Origin: an uncultured Acidobacteriota bacterium
GTDB taxonomy: Bacteria > Acidobacteriota > Blastocatellia > Pyrinomonadales > Pyrinomonadaceae
Direction: 5' to 3'
Assembly (NCBI GenBank): GCA_946480545.1
Contig: CAMLKY010000053.1
Location: 1 to 8,851, forward strand
Length of the DNA stretch: 8,851 nt
Below the pieces are notes generated by a model. The model made no database searches, was not told the DNA's origin, and saw only the letters and a list, made by a program, of their open reading frames with translations. The translations under genes were made by a program, and so were the position numbers. Positions within the stretch are counted from its first letter, which is position 1. Each line of letters starts with the position of its first letter. Below, piece by piece: positions 6,338-8,851 of the stretch.

Positions 6338-7615
6338 ATGATGAAAATGAAGTATTTGTGCGCAGCTGTTTTTGTTTTTTCCTTTGCATCGTTCGTCTTC
6401 GGCCAGGTTGGTGTCGAGGCGACACCCACGCCCGTCAAAGTTGCGGTCACAAATAAACTTCCTCCGGCTAATAACTCGATCCGCCCGCGGCTGACGCCCA
6501 CGCCGATAGTCGTCGGCTCTTCACCCGTTTCGGGACCGGCCGCGAATCCGGAATCGGTAGCGAATACTTCGGATGCCGCTAACGAATCCGCCGGACGTGC
6601 GATGAGCTTCAGCCTGATGAAGGGCAAGATCGCAGAGGCAAAGCGTCAGTTGCAAAGCCGTCCTCTCGCGACCGCCCTTGTCGAAGGCACCGCACCGACC
6701 GACTATGTCCGTGTCGCTTTTAATGACGCCAGGACGAACCGGATCGATTACCTGGTGCTAAGCAAAGAGGCTTTTCTATCAACAGCCAGCGAGAAGTTTG
6801 TATCGTCGGAAAACGGCAAGAATGTCCGCGTAAAGACGATCCGCGGCAATGGCGTAAACACGCCCATCATCATTACAGACGATTCCGGTGCTCACCACCT
6901 TCCCCTGATGGTCCAGTACCCGGTTGTGCGAAACGGAAAATACGTTGAGACCGCCTATTACATGTCGACCCACCCGGGGCTTGTGACTCCCGAGGTCGTG
7001 AACGCGGGCAGGTATTACGTTCGCAATGTTATCGAGATCGCACGCGACCGGTTGAAGGAAAAGGGCATCACGATCCAGCCGAAGCTCGCGGATATTGCCG
7101 AGCGTCTCGCGACGGTCGAGCACGTCGATCATCAGCGCTTTCGCACCGAGTATCATCCGAATATCTTCAACGATATTTTCACGCTGTACGCACTTAACGA
7201 GGGTCAGACCTATCGCTACTCGGTCAGCTCGGCCGGCGCCGGCGGCATGGTACAGATGATCCCGTCGACGTATCGAATGGTTCGGTCATGGCATCCCAAT
7301 GTGCCGCTTACACCAGACTTTGTCGAAGGTATGCGGAATCACGTGAATGCCGCTCAGGCAATGCTGCTCTATATGCAGCGAACGTGGAACGACCTGGTGG
7401 CGAGCCCGACTGTATCGGCCGCCATGGCCTCCGGAATCGCGTCGCAGGAACAGTTGATGGCTGCCGGCTATAACTCGAATCCGGCGAGGCTCGCCGGTTA
7501 TATCAACCGCGGCGGATCGAATTGGACGGCACTGATCCCGCGTGAAACAAAGATCTATCTGCAGATCTATGATTCGATCGAGAAGCATGTTCCTATGACG
7601 CCTCGATCGCGATAG
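6338..7615 (+). CDS. Secreted SLT-type lytic transglycosylase-like protein
   Basis: The product is 425 residues. A signal peptide covers about 1-22 (MMKMKYLCAAVFVFSFAS..FG, likely cleaved before Gln23); ATGs at 6338, 6341 and 6347 are all possible starts. A Pro/Thr/Ser/Asn-rich linker follows (about 28-80, with TPTP twice), then a charged helix, a domain I cannot assign (about 100-270), and a C-terminal SLT fold. The core reads NEGQTYRYSVSSAGAGGMVQMIPSTY: Glu288 sits exactly where the catalytic Glu lies in the family pattern E-x(8)-S-x-A-G-A-x-G-x-x-Q, and AAGYNSNPARLAGY corresponds to the AAYNAGPGRV motif, followed by PRETKIYLQIY near the end. Such enzymes cleave the MurNAc-GlcNAc bond of peptidoglycan in the periplasm, leaving anhydro-MurNAc ends. 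Departures from consensus (EGQT for ESxF, MVQMIPS for LMQxMPx) make activity likely but unproven. A TATAAA at 6268-6273 is a possible -10 box with a poor -35. The gene is divergent from glmM. Confidence 0.87.
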   Translation: MMKMKYLCAAVFVFSFASFVFGQVGVEATPTPVKVAVTNKLPPANNSIRPRLTPTPIVVGSSPVSGPAANPESVANTSDAANESAGRAMSFSLMKGKIAEAKRQLQSRPLATALVEGTAPTDYVRVAFNDARTNRIDYLVLSKEAFLSTASEKFVSSENGKNVRVKTIRGNGVNTPIIITDDSGAHHLPLMVQYPVVRNGKYVETAYYMSTHPGLVTPEVVNAGRYYVRNVIEIARDRLKEKGITIQPKLADIAERLATVEHVDHQRFRTEYHPNIFNDIFTLYALNEGQTYRYSVSSAGAGGMVQMIPSTYRMVRSWHPNVPLTPDFVEGMRNHVNAAQAMLLYMQRTWNDLVASPTVSAAMASGIASQEQLMAAGYNSNPARLAGYINRGGSNWTALIPRETKIYLQIYDSIEKHVPMTPRSR

Positions 7616-7635
7616 ATCGGTGAAGTAGTTACAAG

Positions 7636-7663
7636 AAAAGGCGACCGTCCGGGTCGCCTTTTT
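7636..7663. terminator. Bidirectional intrinsic terminator between convergent genes
   Basis: AAAAGGCGACC (7636-7646) and GGTCGCCTTTT (7652-7662) form a perfect 11-bp inverted repeat around a 5-nt loop, with a T run on both strands. It lies 20 nt after the transglycosylase stop codon and 25 nt after the end of the opposing CYTH gene, so it can end transcription from both sides. Confidence 0.92.
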
Positions 7664-7687
7664 GATTTGAATTGCGCGGGTCCGCCG

Positions 7688-8242
7688 TTACTCATCATCC
7701 GCAACTACGATCTGCGAATCTCCCAATTTTGATACCTCCTCGCGAACAGCGTCGAAGTTCTTCGTTACCAAGATCTCACCCGAAAAGAATGGATTGTTCG
7801 TAACCTCGAAGATAGCGAACGGCGGCGGCTCGAAAGCGAGAAGATCGTCCTGGGCCGCAAACTCGATGCGGGCCATGTTAAGTCCCCACAGCGCGCCAAG
7901 AAAGACGTCGAAGGCGAAGCTTCGGCCGTCGAACTCGTGGAAGTAGCGATTCTTTCTGATCTCGGTGCCTTCGAAGATCTGAAAGTGAGCGTACTCGGCG
8001 TCATTCAGATATATCTCCGCGATCTTGATACATGAAAGCTCGGAGGCGTCGGCTGGGAACCGCTGCTGGAGGATCCGTGTCCACTCGCCACTTAGAGGTT
8101 CGCGCACATTACGGATCCGAAGCCTCGTGCCGGCAATGTAATTGTCGAAGATCTGTATGTGTGCACTGGCTCGGGTGAGCGGCTCGGGCAGGCTTTCAAT
8201 CAAAAACGTTCGGTGCAGCTCGGTGCGGTTGGTTTTGTCCAT
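7688..8242 (-). CDS. CYTH-fold protein with degenerate catalytic signature
   Basis: The product is 184 residues and matches the order of CYTH (adenylate cyclase class IV / thiamine triphosphatase / triphosphate tunnel) motifs. The N-terminal strand ELHRTFLI (8-15) aligns with the family's EIERKFLV. TRLRIR (39-44) carries the conserved arginines. IKIAEI (72-77) corresponds to the T/x-K strand, IRKNRY (95-100) to the K-x-RY strand, FDVFLGALWGLNMARIEF (111-128) to the D-x-F-x-G-x-L-x-GL-x-x-AE-x-E segment, and FEVTNNPFFS to the EVT-xx-xxx-N segment. The first signature ExExK is changed to E8-x-H10-x-T12, and AE-x-E is changed to AR-x-E127. Active enzymes use the acidic residues for Mg/Mn and the Lys/Arg for the triphosphate, so this copy may be inactive, altered in substrate, or only a phosphate-binding protein. 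The ATG at 8242 has no clear Shine-Dalgarno and would lie only about 7 nt after the predicted transcription start. Substrate unknown. Confidence 0.75.
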   Translation of the reverse strand: MDKTNRTELHRTFLIESLPEPLTRASAHIQIFDNYIAGTRLRIRNVREPLSGEWTRILQQRFPADASELSCIKIAEIYLNDAEYAHFQIFEGTEIRKNRYFHEFDGRSFAFDVFLGALWGLNMARIEFAAQDDLLAFEPPPFAIFEVTNNPFFSGEILVTKNFDAVREEVSKLGDSQIVVADDE

Positions 8243-8263
8243 CTTGTTCGCATTTATTATACT
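8235..8263 (+). promoter_or_regulatory. Candidate promoter of the lipoprotein gene
   Basis: TTGTCC (8235-8240, four of six) is separated by 17 nt from TATACT (8258-8263, five of six), giving a start near 8270 and a 24-nt leader before ATG 8294. The -35 box lies over the first codons of the divergent CYTH gene and the -10 box overlaps that gene's TATAAT. Confidence 0.45.
8256..8261 (-). promoter_or_regulatory. Candidate -10 box of the CYTH gene
   Basis: A perfect TATAAT on the minus strand (8261-8256) lies 13 nt before the ATG at 8242. No acceptable -35 hexamer is found 16-18 nt upstream, so either an activator helps or the site is weak. Start of transcription would be near 8249, leaving an unusually short leader of about 7 nt. 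Confidence 0.4.
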
Positions 8264-8293
8264 TTGGACTTTAATTTTGGACGGAATTCATAT

Positions 8294-8794
8294 ATGCGAT
8301 CAAAGACATTCCTGATCATTGCGTTTGCGGCCCTTCTCGCAGCCTGCGGAGGCAGCGAAGGTCCGAACATCAACATGGCAAATAACTCGACGGTGAATAC
8401 GAACGGCTCTTCGCCCGCTAACTCGGGAAAGCTTGAGCCGACTCCCGCTCCGGTAGCGCAGACGGCGAACGACGCGCCGACTCTCGCTCCGGTAGTGCAT
8501 GCCTATTATGGAGCTCTGAAGAAAAAGGACGGCGGTGCCGTTCGTCAGGTAATGAGCCAGGGATTTATTCAAAGCGCTGAGGGCGATATGAAAGAATCCG
8601 GGCAGAAAGACCTGATCACATACCTTACCGAGTTCGACAAGCTGCCCGCCGACAAAATGGAGGTTCGCAACGAACAGATCAGCGGCAATAGAGGCACAGC
8701 CGAAGTAAAAGGCGGATCATATTCGACGTGGGCGAAGTTGGTCTTCGTCAACGAGGGCGGTTCGTGGAAGATCACAAACGAAGTTCCGCGGTAG
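8294..8794 (+). CDS. Small lipoprotein with NTF2-like C-terminal domain
   Basis: The product is 166 residues. It begins with a lipoprotein signal peptide, MRSKTFLIIAFAALLAACGG: the lipobox LAAC puts the lipidated cysteine at residue 18. A low-complexity, unstructured linker rich in Asn, Ser, Thr, Pro and Ala follows to about residue 62. The C-terminal part (about 63-166), starting APVVHAYYGALKKKDGGAV and ending SWKITNE, has the pattern of NTF2-like/DUF4878-type domains: a first helix, a 'growing' load of charged residues, then beta strands finishing in a W-K-I strand. It should be anchored in a membrane by its lipid and act in the periplasm or at the cell surface. No ligand is evident. The frame is open upstream to an ATG at 8159, but that extension overlaps the divergent CYTH gene and would bury the signal peptide, so 8294 is chosen; GGACGG lies about 9 nt before it. 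Confidence 0.88.
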   Translation: MRSKTFLIIAFAALLAACGGSEGPNINMANNSTVNTNGSSPANSGKLEPTPAPVAQTANDAPTLAPVVHAYYGALKKKDGGAVRQVMSQGFIQSAEGDMKESGQKDLITYLTEFDKLPADKMEVRNEQISGNRGTAEVKGGSYSTWAKLVFVNEGGSWKITNEVPR

Positions 8795-8800
8795 GGACGG

Positions 8801-8849
8801 CAACTAGCAATTAGCAACTAGCAACTAGTAACTAGCAACTATCGACTGG
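8801..8849. repeat. Short tandem heptamer repeats (CAACTAG type)
   Basis: Seven consecutive 7-bp units start 6 nt after the lipoprotein stop codon: CAACTAG, CAATTAG, CAACTAG, CAACTAG, TAACTAG, CAACTAT and CGACTGG. Three are identical and the rest differ by one to three bases, worst at the right end. Because the period is 7 and each unit carries TAG (or CTA on the other strand), stop codons fall in every frame on both strands. The array lies at the right edge of the window, so its full extent is unknown. Confidence 0.85.
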
Positions 8850-8851
8850 TT

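Noticed and set aside
8159..8293. 45-residue N-terminal extension of the lipoprotein
   Set aside because: It would hide the signal peptide and lipobox and overlap the divergent CYTH gene and the promoter region.
8801..8849. Possible CRISPR array or attachment site
   Set aside because: The period is 7 bp with no spacers, and no integrase or cas gene is present in the window.

Overview
The window looks like a chromosomal segment from a Gram-negative-type bacterium, most likely an Acidobacteriota member (Blastocatellia / Pyrinomonadaceae-like). This is inferred from three things: a secreted protein combining delta-60 repeats with FG-GAP/VCBS repeats, the glmM/aroB housekeeping set beside a small membrane-anchored protein, and an NTF2-like lipoprotein. 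No rRNA, tRNA or marker gene settles the taxonomy. There are no insertion sequences, integrases, CRISPR arrays or phage genes.

Layout, left to right. (1) 1-2773, minus: a very large exported repeat protein whose C-terminus runs off the left edge. It has a signal peptide, 14 delta-60 repeats, then FG-GAP/VCBS repeats. (2) 2774-2984: a short intergenic region with a clear intrinsic terminator for the operon to its right and a weak candidate promoter for the repeat protein. (3) 2985-6135, minus: a housekeeping block read in the order glmM (phosphoglucosamine mutase, peptidoglycan precursor supply), a 212-bp gap, aroB (3-dehydroquinate synthase, shikimate pathway), then a small single-pass membrane protein. 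(4) 6136-6337: a divergent promoter region. (5) 6338-7615, plus: a secreted SLT-type lytic transglycosylase-like protein. (6) 7636-7663: a symmetrical terminator shared by two convergent genes. (7) 7688-8242, minus: a CYTH-fold protein that lacks the usual ExExK catalytic signature. (8) 8294-8794, plus: a small lipoprotein with an NTF2-like C-terminal domain, divergent from the CYTH gene with overlapping -10 boxes. (9) 8801-8849: a run of CAACTAG-type heptamer repeats near the right edge.

The most interesting item is the glmM-aroB gap. On the minus strand it contains a good sigma70-type promoter, about 115 nt of hairpin-rich sequence, and a strong intrinsic terminator ending only 17 nt before the aroB start codon. 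This is either an independent small RNA of about 150 nt or a 5' leader that controls aroB by attenuation. I do not recognise it as any known riboswitch. It also shows that aroB must start at 4573, not at an upstream in-frame ATG.

Functionally, glmM makes glucosamine-1-phosphate for UDP-GlcNAc (wall and LPS precursor), and the divergent gene encodes a probable wall-cleaving enzyme, so the 6.2 kb promoter region separates two envelope functions. The remaining genes are mostly exported or membrane proteins.
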